A stretch of 64,000 nt of DNA from Mongoliitalea lutea. Its GTDB lineage: Bacteria > Bacteroidota > Bacteroidia > Cytophagales > Cyclobacteriaceae. The notes under the pieces are model-generated. The model ran no database searches, had not been told where the DNA came from, and saw only the letters and a program-made list of their open reading frames with translations. Shown here piece after piece: positions 15,230 to 23,134 of this stretch. The stretch spans positions 1 to 64,000 of the forward strand of contig NZ_BMYF01000016.1 of assembly GCF_014652135.1 (NCBI RefSeq), given 5' to 3'. The position numbers and the translations under genes are program-made. Positions within the stretch are counted from its first letter, which is position 1. Every line of letters starts with the position of its first letter.

Positions 15230-16588
15230 TTATAAGGTTTCATACCCAGGGTTTTGAACTAATACTCCTTGGGAAACCAATAACTCGTCTCTTGGGATTG
15301 GCCATACTTTTCTGAAATCAGGCATTCCCAAAACAGTTCCAATTCTATTGTATCGAACCAGATCAAAGAAGCGGTGTCCTTCGTAATTGAGTTCAACGCG
15401 TCTTTCCTGAAGTAGGGCATCCACAAATGCATCTGTACTAGCAAAACCTGAAAGTGGCTCTAATCCTGCACGGGTACGGACAGTGTTCAAATCAGCTAAA
15501 CCAGCATTTGGGTCATTATTGGTAAATACGGCTGCTTCTGCTCGTATAAAATAGATCTCTGCCAAGCGGAATACTTTTGTGTTGTTTCCGTTGTTGTTGT
15601 CAGGGTATTTATCCGAACGGAAAGAGTTTCTGCTGAAAGTAAATAAATCAGCACGCGCATCTCCATCTTCAAATGCTTCCAATAATGAAGGATCTACATT
15701 GTATTCATCTCTTCTGACAATGTAGGTATTGAAACTACTTTGATCCTGATCGTTGAATTCCACATCAAAGATGGATTCAGCCGTAGGAGTCAAGGTAGCA
15801 TAAATATCACGCACATTATCCAATAATTGGAATGGACCCTCACTGATGACTCTGTTTGCATCCTGAAAAGCCTCAGTATAATTCCCTCTGTAGAGTTGAA
15901 TACGGGCTCTTAAGCTCAACGCAGCCCAGAAATTCATCCGTCCTCTGTCATTGAATCCAGGAAGTAAATCTACGGCAGCATCCACATCAGACATCACCTG
16001 CGCATACACCTGCGCAACTGTGCTTCTACTCAGATTTGGGATTCTATTGAAATCATTATTTTCAATAGGCTCAATTAAAAGCGGCATTCCAAATGAGGAG
16101 CTTTCATTGAAAAACTCTCCGTAAATTCTCAATAAATCAAAGTAAGCCAGTGCACGGATAGCGTGTGCTTCACCCAAGACTCTGTTTCTTGCAGCTTGGG
16201 AGAAAGTTCCGTCCTCCAAATCAGGTACGCCAGTAATTAATAGATTTGTAATATTGATCACTCGGTAGATATTTGGCCAAGCCTGTGTAATCCACAAATT
16301 GGTAAATGGGACCGCTCGTTGATCAATTTCTAACTGGGAATCGAAGAACCCTTGATAGCGTGCATTATCTGCGATCAAGTCATTGTTGAGTACATATTCC
16401 AGGCCATAATAATTGATGTTCTGCATTCTAGAATATGCACCTAAGAGTATTGCATTGGCAGATGTACCATCCACCAAAGCAGCATTTGCATCCAAAGCAG
16501 TCAATGGATCCGGCTCCAAAATATCACAAGATTGGATCGTAAAGACTGCGAGTAATATAAAGAGTAATTTTTTCATGTTCGCTAGCAT
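15230..16588 (-). CDS. SusD/RagB-family outer-membrane lipoprotein
   Basis: The 452-residue protein has a lipoprotein signal (KKLLFILLAVFTIQSC) and SusD features: an early 'NAILLGAYSRMQ..NYYGLEYV' helix, the LGEAHAIRALAYFDLLRIYG tetratricopeptide-like segment near 135-155, and the C-terminal FFDLVRYNR and 'vwPIPrdEl' ends typical of the family. SusD proteins cap the SusC channel and bind the nutrient. It overlaps the SusC stop by one base (TAATG), so the pair is translationally coupled; a second ATG four codons later is equally good for the signal peptide. No glycoside hydrolase or other degradative gene is adjacent, so the substrate is not evident. Confidence 0.92.
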   Translation of the reverse strand: MLANMKKLLFILLAVFTIQSCDILEPDPLTALDANAALVDGTSANAILLGAYSRMQNINYYGLEYVLNNDLIADNARYQGFFDSQLEIDQRAVPFTNLWITQAWPNIYRVINITNLLITGVPDLEDGTFSQAARNRVLGEAHAIRALAYFDLLRIYGEFFNESSSFGMPLLIEPIENNDFNRIPNLSRSTVAQVYAQVMSDVDAAVDLLPGFNDRGRMNFWAALSLRARIQLYRGNYTEAFQDANRVISEGPFQLLDNVRDIYATLTPTAESIFDVEFNDQDQSSFNTYIVRRDEYNVDPSLLEAFEDGDARADLFTFSRNSFRSDKYPDNNNGNNTKVFRLAEIYFIRAEAAVFTNNDPNAGLADLNTVRTRAGLEPLSGFASTDAFVDALLQERRVELNYEGHRFFDLVRYNRIGTVLGMPDFRKVWPIPRDELLVSQGVLVQNPGYETL

Positions 16589-19500
16589 TAAAGACCGATG
16601 TTAAAACCAAGTGATACACTTCTCGTTTGTGGGAAAGTACCGAAATCAGAACCTGCCAATCGAGGGTCTCTCGCATTTTGGCTAACTTCTGGATCCAGAC
16701 CGGTGTATCGTGTCCAAGTCAATAAGTTTTGAGCTTGTACAAATACTCTCAAACTTCTTACACCGATACGCTCTACCCGCTGAGGAGTAAAGTTGTATCC
16801 CAAATTGATCATCCGTAAACGTAAGAATGAACCATCTTCCAACCATCTGCTGGAATATTCTCTCCAATTGACATTGGTTAGGGAAGCTCTAGGGATATCC
16901 GTGACATCACCAGGCTCCATCCAGCGGTTATCAGCTAATCGGTGGTTGTTGCCATCTGGAAGTGGGAATCCTAGTCCTAATCTGCTCCAACCTAAGTTCT
17001 CATAGGTTGCTCTGGAATGATTGAAAATTTGATTTCCAACGATAAAATTGAATAATACATTTAAATCAAACCCCTTGTATCGGAAGTTATTATCCCATCC
17101 GCCAAAGAAATCAGGCTGGGAATTACCCACGATTCTACGATCTCCGGAATTGATTACTCCATCTCCATTTAAATCAACCCAGCGCATATTTCCTGTTTCA
17201 GGATCTACACCCTCTTGGTCAATTAGGAAGAAAGTTCCGATAGGATGGCCTACAGCCAAAATATGCGAATCACTCAATACCTGCTCGTCGATTACCAGTT
17301 CAAGTACCTTATTTCTGATCCAAGAAATGTTGAATGCAGAACTCCAGGTAAATGGACCAGAAGCTAAAATTGCTCCTCGGATACCTAATTCAAGTCCTCT
17401 GTTTTCTACTTTACCGATATTGTCAATCACACTGGAGAAGCCTGAGATTCCTGGAATAGGCCTGTTTAGAAGTAAGTCAGTAGTAGTCTTAACGAAGTAA
17501 TCCCCTGTGAAAGTGATCCGGTCATTAAGTACACCAAAGTCAATACCCATGTTCCACTGCTCGGTGCTTTCCCATGTAAGGTTCGCATTGCTCAATTGTG
17601 CAGGAGTAAGAGTAGGGGCTAATCTATAAGCAGAAACACCAAATAAACCTCTGGAAGCAAAGTTTCCAATACCATCTTGGTTACCTACTACCCCATATGA
17701 AGCTCTGAATTTTAAATCAGATACAGCCGTATTGCGTAAAAATTCTTCTTCACTTAATCGGTAGGCAACAGAACCTGATGGGAAAATACCAAAACGGAAA
17801 TTATCACCAAATCTTGAAGAACCATCTGCACGGACAGTGAAGGTAGCTAAGAATTTGTCTGCATAGTTGTAATTACCTCGGAAGAAGTAAGATGCCAACC
17901 CCCAATCTGTACCGGAAGTCGATGCTGAAGTTACTCTACCTGCAACAGACAATTTAGTGAACTGATCACTTGGAAAATTTTGTGCAGAAATGGACGAGAA
18001 CGTCCTAGAAGATGCCTGATAAGAAGTACCTAGCAAAGCACTGATATTATGACGATTGTCAGCACCAAAGCTTTTGGTGTAATTCAAGTAATTTTCAGCG
18101 ATCCAAGTAAAGTCCTGAGTCGAGCCAAAGGTTCCAAATCCGTTAAAATTACCATTAACTGATTCACGGGAAATGATAGGCGTATATGATTCGTCTTCCA
18201 AATAGGTGTAATCTATACCCAGTGTAGAACGTAAGGTCAAACCAGGTGCGAGAGTCGCCTCTGCATAGGTATTAGCTAAACCTCTGACAGTTCGGGTGAA
18301 TCTATGATAATTTTCTGCAATCAACACAGGATTGTCCAACATCCACCATCCAAAATAATCAAAAGGATCAGCATAAGAGCCATCCGCTTCACGTACTGGC
18401 ATTAGTGGATCACCTGCTAATGTATTGATAACAACCCCATACAAAGAGTTGTCATTGATGGTACGGTCTTGTACAGTACGGCTAAGGTTCATGCTTGTAC
18501 CGACTTTCAACCATTTTTTTGCTTGGGTATCCACATTTAACCGGGCAGAAACCCGCTCAAAACCAGTACCTATTTGCACCCCATCCTGGTTGAAATAAGC
18601 AAGGGAAGTGTAGTACTGGGTTTTTTCATTACCTCCGGAGATGGCTACATCATAACTTTGAATTGGTGCGTCTCTGAAAATTTCTCTAAACCAACGGGTA
18701 TTTTGCAAATCAGGATCATCAGGTGAAAAACCCCACACATCCGTAATGTTATCATAAGGTAATTGCACACCTGCTCTAAGATCTTGACGGATAGCATCAT
18801 TCATTAGGCTCAAAAACTCGCTTGAGCTATGCATGTCAATTTCGTTGGTAATTCGCTGGAAGCCATAAAATCCATTGATATCAATTTTGGCATCTCCGGA
18901 TTTTCCACGCTTAGTCGTAATCAATACAACACCGTTTGCACCTCTCGATCCGTAAATGGCCGCAGCAGAGGCATCTTTTAAGATTTCAATGGACTCAATA
19001 TCCGCTGGGTTGATATCCGCAAGGGAGTTGGTAGCCTGACCTCCGGAGAATAAACCCGAAAGATCCTCCGATATCATCGGAATCCCATCGATGACATACA
19101 AAGGTTGACTACTTGCAGAAAGGGAAGTGTTCCCTCGGATCTGCATGGTGATACCCGCACCAGGTGTTCCGGATGGAGACTGCACAAATACACCTGCAGC
19201 CCTACCTTGAAGCGCGTTGTCCACACTGGCTACAGGCATGCGGTTGATGTCTTCCCCTCTGACGGAACCAACCGAACCCGTCAAATCTCTACGCGACTGA
19301 GTACCGTAACCAACGACTACGACTTCATTCATGGTTCTGGCATCAATCATCAATAACACATTGAGGTTAGTTTGATTGCCCACTAAGATTTCTTGGGTGT
19401 CATACCCCACAAAAGAAAAAACCAAGGTTTGACCTTGGGCCACTTGAATGGAGAAGTTTCCATCAAGATCAGTTACCGTTCCGGAAGTGGTTCCTTTGAC

Positions 19501-19635
19501 CAAGACATTCACACCCGGCAAGGGCAGATTGTCTTCGGAGGAGGTGACCACACCCCGTACGTTTGTTGTTTGGGACATGGCAACACTGATAGAGATCATC
19601 AATATCACACATGTAACTAGTAAACGTTTCATCAT
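16588..19635 (-). CDS. SusC/RagA-family TonB-linked outer-membrane receptor
   Basis: The frame is open up to 19692, but the ATG at 19635 (or the next codon) begins a proper signal (MMKRLLVTCVILMISISVAM). The product then has about 1015 residues. Domains: a carboxypeptidase-D-like repeat (VRGVVTSSEDNLPLPGVNVL...), the family box VVVVGYGTQSRRDLTGSVG, a plug (about 110-230, with ADIESIEILKDASAAAIYG), and a large beta-barrel ending in SVSLGFNIGL. It imports a ligand using TonB energy together with the coupled SusD. The upstream 270 bp contains no sigma/anti-sigma pair, so regulation is not visible here. Confidence 0.93.
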   Translation of the reverse strand: MMKRLLVTCVILMISISVAMSQTTNVRGVVTSSEDNLPLPGVNVLVKGTTSGTVTDLDGNFSIQVAQGQTLVFSFVGYDTQEILVGNQTNLNVLLMIDARTMNEVVVVGYGTQSRRDLTGSVGSVRGEDINRMPVASVDNALQGRAAGVFVQSPSGTPGAGITMQIRGNTSLSASSQPLYVIDGIPMISEDLSGLFSGGQATNSLADINPADIESIEILKDASAAAIYGSRGANGVVLITTKRGKSGDAKIDINGFYGFQRITNEIDMHSSSEFLSLMNDAIRQDLRAGVQLPYDNITDVWGFSPDDPDLQNTRWFREIFRDAPIQSYDVAISGGNEKTQYYTSLAYFNQDGVQIGTGFERVSARLNVDTQAKKWLKVGTSMNLSRTVQDRTINDNSLYGVVINTLAGDPLMPVREADGSYADPFDYFGWWMLDNPVLIAENYHRFTRTVRGLANTYAEATLAPGLTLRSTLGIDYTYLEDESYTPIISRESVNGNFNGFGTFGSTQDFTWIAENYLNYTKSFGADNRHNISALLGTSYQASSRTFSSISAQNFPSDQFTKLSVAGRVTSASTSGTDWGLASYFFRGNYNYADKFLATFTVRADGSSRFGDNFRFGIFPSGSVAYRLSEEEFLRNTAVSDLKFRASYGVVGNQDGIGNFASRGLFGVSAYRLAPTLTPAQLSNANLTWESTEQWNMGIDFGVLNDRITFTGDYFVKTTTDLLLNRPIPGISGFSSVIDNIGKVENRGLELGIRGAILASGPFTWSSAFNISWIRNKVLELVIDEQVLSDSHILAVGHPIGTFFLIDQEGVDPETGNMRWVDLNGDGVINSGDRRIVGNSQPDFFGGWDNNFRYKGFDLNVLFNFIVGNQIFNHSRATYENLGWSRLGLGFPLPDGNNHRLADNRWMEPGDVTDIPRASLTNVNWREYSSRWLEDGSFLRLRMINLGYNFTPQRVERIGVRSLRVFVQAQNLLTWTRYTGLDPEVSQNARDPRLAGSDFGTFPQTRSVSLGFNIGL

Positions 19636-19902
19636 ACAAAATGAATTAAGTTGAAAGATGTATTTCGTATTCTTGTGTAAAGAGTTCTTCAAAATAGACT
19701 ATTTATGCTCTAAAAATCAAATTATTTACACTTTTAAATAGTTGAAAAAATAAAATAAATGTAGTTTAAGAAATTATATTTTGTATTTAGGTGTATGTGT
19801 AAAATTATCCTTGGTATTTTGGTTTTTGATTAGAGGCTTTTTAGTGGGAGTTTAGGTGAAAAAAATTATTTCTTCAAATCGTTTTTTCAAACATCTTTAT
19901 AT

Positions 19903-19933
19903 AAAAAAAACCTTTCCAATAGCTGGAAAGGTT
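19903..19933 (-). terminator. Terminator of the IscA-type gene
   Basis: AACCTTTCCA (19909-19918) and TGGAAAGGTT (19924-19933) form a perfect 10-bp stem with a five-base loop; read on the minus strand it is followed by eight T residues (A run 19903-19910). Confidence 0.85.
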
Positions 19934-19960
19934 GAGAGTCTTTTGTGGTGTATGGGGTCC

Positions 19961-20287
19961 TTACACGGAGAAACTTTCTCCGCAACCACAGGTTCTTGAT
20001 GCATTCGGATTGACAAATTGGAATCCTTTCCCATTCAACCCATCGGAAAATTCTAGGACGGTACCGGCTAAGTACAATATACTTTTTTTGTCCACTAAGA
20101 TTTTGATGCCTTTATCTTCAAACACCTGATCTGTTTCAACTACTTGAGCGTCAAAATTCAGGTCATACATCAATCCGGAACAACCTCCACCTTTGACGGA
20201 TACGCGTATATTGTCATTTTCTTCACGGCCTTCTTCCTTTTTCAATTGAAGTATTCTTTCTTTGGCCTTTTCGGAAACTGTAATCAT
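19961..20287 (-). CDS. HesB/IscA-family iron-sulfur carrier protein
   Basis: The mature frame from the ATG at 20287 gives 108 residues (an upstream ATG at 20323 is possible but adds a non-conserved extension). The three family cysteines are present: GGGCSGLMY near residue 37 and TCGCGESF at the end. A-type carriers pass Fe-S clusters from the assembly scaffold to client enzymes in the cytoplasm. The suf operon at 55730 lacks a sufA gene, so this separate gene may provide that role. It diverges from the methylmalonyl-CoA epimerase gene. Confidence 0.93.
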   Translation of the reverse strand: MITVSEKAKERILQLKKEEGREENDNIRVSVKGGGCSGLMYDLNFDAQVVETDQVFEDKGIKILVDKKSILYLAGTVLEFSDGLNGKGFQFVNPNASRTCGCGESFSV

Positions 20288-20369
20288 ATTTTCACTAGGT
20301 TTAGCATGTGAAATTAGTAACATTATTGCATTTGAAAAAATTCATGAATAAAGATATAAAATTTCAACC

Positions 20370-20774
20370 ATGAGAAAAATTGAACATCTAGGTATCGCGG
20401 TCTCTGATTTGGAAGCATCCAATAATCTTTTTGAAAAACTCTTAGGGAAAGCACATTATAAAGAAGAAACGGTAGAAGGAGAGGGAGTAAGCACCTCATT
20501 CTTTATGATAGGAGAGACAAAAATTGAATTACTGGAAGCTACTAGGGATACTAGTGCTATCGCCAAGTTTATCGGTAAAAAAGGAGAGGGGATTCATCAT
20601 ATCGCATTTGATGTGGAGGACATTGAAGCAGAAGTGGCACGTTTAAAAGGAGAAGGCTTTGAAATCTTAAATGAAACGCCCAAAGAAGGTGCGGATAATA
20701 AATTAGTGGTATTTTTGCATCCGAAAAGCACCAATGGAGTATTGGTGGAGTTATGTCAGGAAAAGAAAGCCTAA
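20370..20774 (+). CDS. mce: Methylmalonyl-CoA epimerase
   Basis: This 134-residue VOC-fold enzyme interconverts (R)- and (S)-methylmalonyl-CoA in the propionate pathway. Metal ligands are visible: His in IEHLGIAV near the start, GIHHIAFDV at about 72-80, and Glu in GVLVELCQ near the end. The length fits the family. The stop overlaps the likely thiL start (TAATG), so the two genes are probably one operon though their pathways are unrelated. Confidence 0.93.
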   Translation: MRKIEHLGIAVSDLEASNNLFEKLLGKAHYKEETVEGEGVSTSFFMIGETKIELLEATRDTSAIAKFIGKKGEGIHHIAFDVEDIEAEVARLKGEGFEILNETPKEGADNKLVVFLHPKSTNGVLVELCQEKKA

Positions 20775-21808
20775 TGGAAAATCAAAAAAGAACCGAAATC
20801 AGTGAAGTAGGAGAGTTTGGATTAATCGATCGCTTGAGTCAGCAATTTACCAATAGACATGCATCTACACTCAAAGGTATAGGAGATGATGCTGCGGTCA
20901 TTGATTTGGGAGATGGCACAGTGCAAGTTGTCACGACCGACTTGTTGATAGAAGGGGTTCATTTTGATTTGTCTTATTGCCCTTTACAACATTTAGGATT
21001 CAAAGCCATTGCTGTAAATGTATCGGATGTGGCAGCCATGAATGCTATTCCGCAACAAGTGACCGTAAGTATAGCGCTCTCCAACAGATTCTCCGTGGAA
21101 GCGGTGGAGGCCTTATACGAGGGTATTCGGATGGCTGCGGAACACTATGCAGTGGATGTTATTGGTGGGGATACTACAGCTTCCCGTTCAGGATTGGTGA
21201 TTTCTGTGACAGCTATGGGTGTTGCCAAAAAAGAAGAAATTAGCTACCGGTCAGGTGCTCAATTGAACGATATTGTTTGCGTTACAGGTGACCTAGGGGG
21301 AGCCTTGATCGGTTTACAGATTCTGGAGCGTGAAAAGCAGGTGTATCTTGCGGATCCAAACATGAAGCCTGACTTGGAGAAATATGCCTATGTAACCGGT
21401 AGACAACTTCGTCCACAAGCCCGTATGGATATTATTCATGAACTGAAAGAAATGGGAGTAGTCCCAACCAGTATGTTGGATGTGTCTGATGGACTGGCAT
21501 CTGAGCTCTTTCATATCTGCAAGCAATCAGCCTGCGGGGTGACTATTTATGAGGATAAACTACCGATTGACAAACAAACCTTTGACACAGCAGTAGAGTT
21601 GGGTCTAGATCCTATTACTTGCGTCTTAAACGGAGGTGAGGATTATGAATTGCTCTTTACTATACAGCAAAAAGATTTCAAAACATTGGAAAAACATCCT
21701 GATATCCATTTCATCGGCCATATTTCTCCAGCTTCTGAAGGAAAATCCTTGGTTACTAAAAGTGGAACAGTTGTCAATTTGAAGGCTCAAGGTTGGAAGC
21801 ATTTTTAA
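20774..21808 (+). CDS. thiL: Thiamine-monophosphate kinase
   Basis: ThiL phosphorylates thiamine monophosphate to the active diphosphate cofactor. The protein is 344 residues from the ATG at 20774 (the frame is also open from 20753 inside mce, adding seven residues). Features of the AIR-synthase/selenophosphate-synthetase fold are clear: KGIGDDAAVID at about 33-43, VTTDLLIEGVHFD, GGDTTAS, DVSDGLASEL (about 233-242) and LNGGEDYELLF (about 278-288). Confidence 0.95.
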   Translation: MENQKRTEISEVGEFGLIDRLSQQFTNRHASTLKGIGDDAAVIDLGDGTVQVVTTDLLIEGVHFDLSYCPLQHLGFKAIAVNVSDVAAMNAIPQQVTVSIALSNRFSVEAVEALYEGIRMAAEHYAVDVIGGDTTASRSGLVISVTAMGVAKKEEISYRSGAQLNDIVCVTGDLGGALIGLQILEREKQVYLADPNMKPDLEKYAYVTGRQLRPQARMDIIHELKEMGVVPTSMLDVSDGLASELFHICKQSACGVTIYEDKLPIDKQTFDTAVELGLDPITCVLNGGEDYELLFTIQQKDFKTLEKHPDIHFIGHISPASEGKSLVTKSGTVVNLKAQGWKHF

Positions 21809-21976
21809 GTGCTTAGTAACTTTTTTAGACTGTTTTGTGTCCAAGGACTGTTTTTTTATTCAATTTTCATTGAGTACGATTTTCTTTCATGAAGTTTTTC
21901 AAGGCTTTCGTGTAGTATTCTTAGACTTTCATGAAGTTGGTGAACATCAAGTACAGCAATCGATATATTTTTGAAA

Positions 21977-22291
21977 ATGGAAAATATAAAAGAAACAGTT
22001 CCTTTTTTAATATTTCTAGCCGCTATTTTAAGTGTTGATATTGATGAGCCGAACTTAGAATGTGAGGAAAGAAATGGAAATTTAAATAAAAATGGGACAT
22101 TAAAGTCAGGTAAAAGCTCAATTCAGTGCGTAAACCGAATAGATGCAGATGGTAATTTCTATAAATCTTTGCAGTTAAGAAACTTCGTTACGCATAAACA
22201 TAGTGTTGGTCTTTTGTCCATGTTAACTTCTAAGCATTTCAAAGAGGGAAATATATCCTTGATTTTAAACCAATTGAATAACAAAAACTAA
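21977..22291 (+). CDS. Hypothetical small protein, uncertain
   Basis: A 104-codon frame from the ATG at 21977 begins with a hydrophobic span (VPFLIFLAAILSV, residues 8-20) and continues into a lysine/asparagine-rich region with two cysteines. I recognise no family, and its base composition resembles the AT-rich intergenic DNA around it. TATTTTTG at 21966-21973 matches the -7 consensus but leaves only three bases before the ATG, as in the mazE-like gene. It could be a short exported or membrane protein, a remnant, or not a gene. The flanking stretches (21809-21970 and 22292-22393) show nothing else. Confidence 0.3.
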   Translation: MENIKETVPFLIFLAAILSVDIDEPNLECEERNGNLNKNGTLKSGKSSIQCVNRIDADGNFYKSLQLRNFVTHKHSVGLLSMLTSKHFKEGNISLILNQLNNKN

Positions 22292-22393
22292 AAAAAATGG
22301 TAATTATTTTATAAATAATGACGGCCTTTAAACAAATGTGTTAGTTTTTGGAATCATGGAAGCTTGTTGAAGTGATTCTCTTAAGATCTAGGA

Positions 22394-23134
22394 TCATAGT
22401 TTATTATCTCCAAATAATGCGAGTAAATCAGCTTTTTTATCTTGTGTGATGGACAACAACTCACCATTACTCATGACTACTCCGCCACCATCTTCCTTGG
22501 TGATTTTTTTAATGTGATCTAAGTTAATAATATGACTACGATGGATTCGCATAAAGCTGCCTAGTTCTAACAATTTTTCATATTCCTGAAGCCGTTTGGA
22601 TACGATGATTTTTTCTTTGTTGCTTAAATGAAAGTGGGTGTAAGATCCATCCGCTTTTAAATAAAGGATCTCGTCAAGCTTTAAAAAAATCAAACCTTCT
22701 CCAGTTTGCAAGGCGATTTTTTGAGGTTTATGGGTTTTGAGATTTTCATGCAAAATCTCTAGATTTTCTATTTGAGAACCAGTAGCTTTAGATAATGCCC
22801 GTTCGAGAGCTTCTTTTTGGATTGGCTTCAATAAATAGTCAACTGCTGATAGTTCAAACGCTTTCAATGCAAACTCCTCGTATGCTGTTACAAAAATTAT
22901 CTTACAATGTAGCTGGTGTCCATTAAAAAAATCTAGTATCTCCAAACCTGAGTAGCCTGGCATTTCAATATCTAAAAATATAATGTCCGGTTTTTGCTGA
23001 TGAATCAACTTGATTGCATCAGGAAGATTTTTTGCTTCTCCTGTGATTTGGATGTTAGGGAAATAAGTTTCCAACATGCCTCTAAGAGATAATCGGGCAT
23101 TTGGTTCATCATCAACTATTATGGCTGTATTCAT
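22394..23134 (-). CDS. LytTR-family response regulator
   Basis: From MNTAIIVDDEPNARLSLRG (ATG at 23134, 246 residues; the frame extends 12 codons further up) the protein has a receiver domain with phospho-acceptor Asp55 in IIFLDIEMPG, then a LytTR DNA-binding domain (about 140-240) with FMRIHRSHIINLDHIKKI. It overlaps the end of the sensor kinase gene by 23 bases, so kinase and regulator are coupled. LytTR regulators bind direct repeats upstream of their targets, which cannot be located here. Confidence 0.93.
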   Translation of the reverse strand: MNTAIIVDDEPNARLSLRGMLETYFPNIQITGEAKNLPDAIKLIHQQKPDIIFLDIEMPGYSGLEILDFFNGHQLHCKIIFVTAYEEFALKAFELSAVDYLLKPIQKEALERALSKATGSQIENLEILHENLKTHKPQKIALQTGEGLIFLKLDEILYLKADGSYTHFHLSNKEKIIVSKRLQEYEKLLELGSFMRIHRSHIINLDHIKKITKEDGGGVVMSNGELLSITQDKKADLLALFGDNKL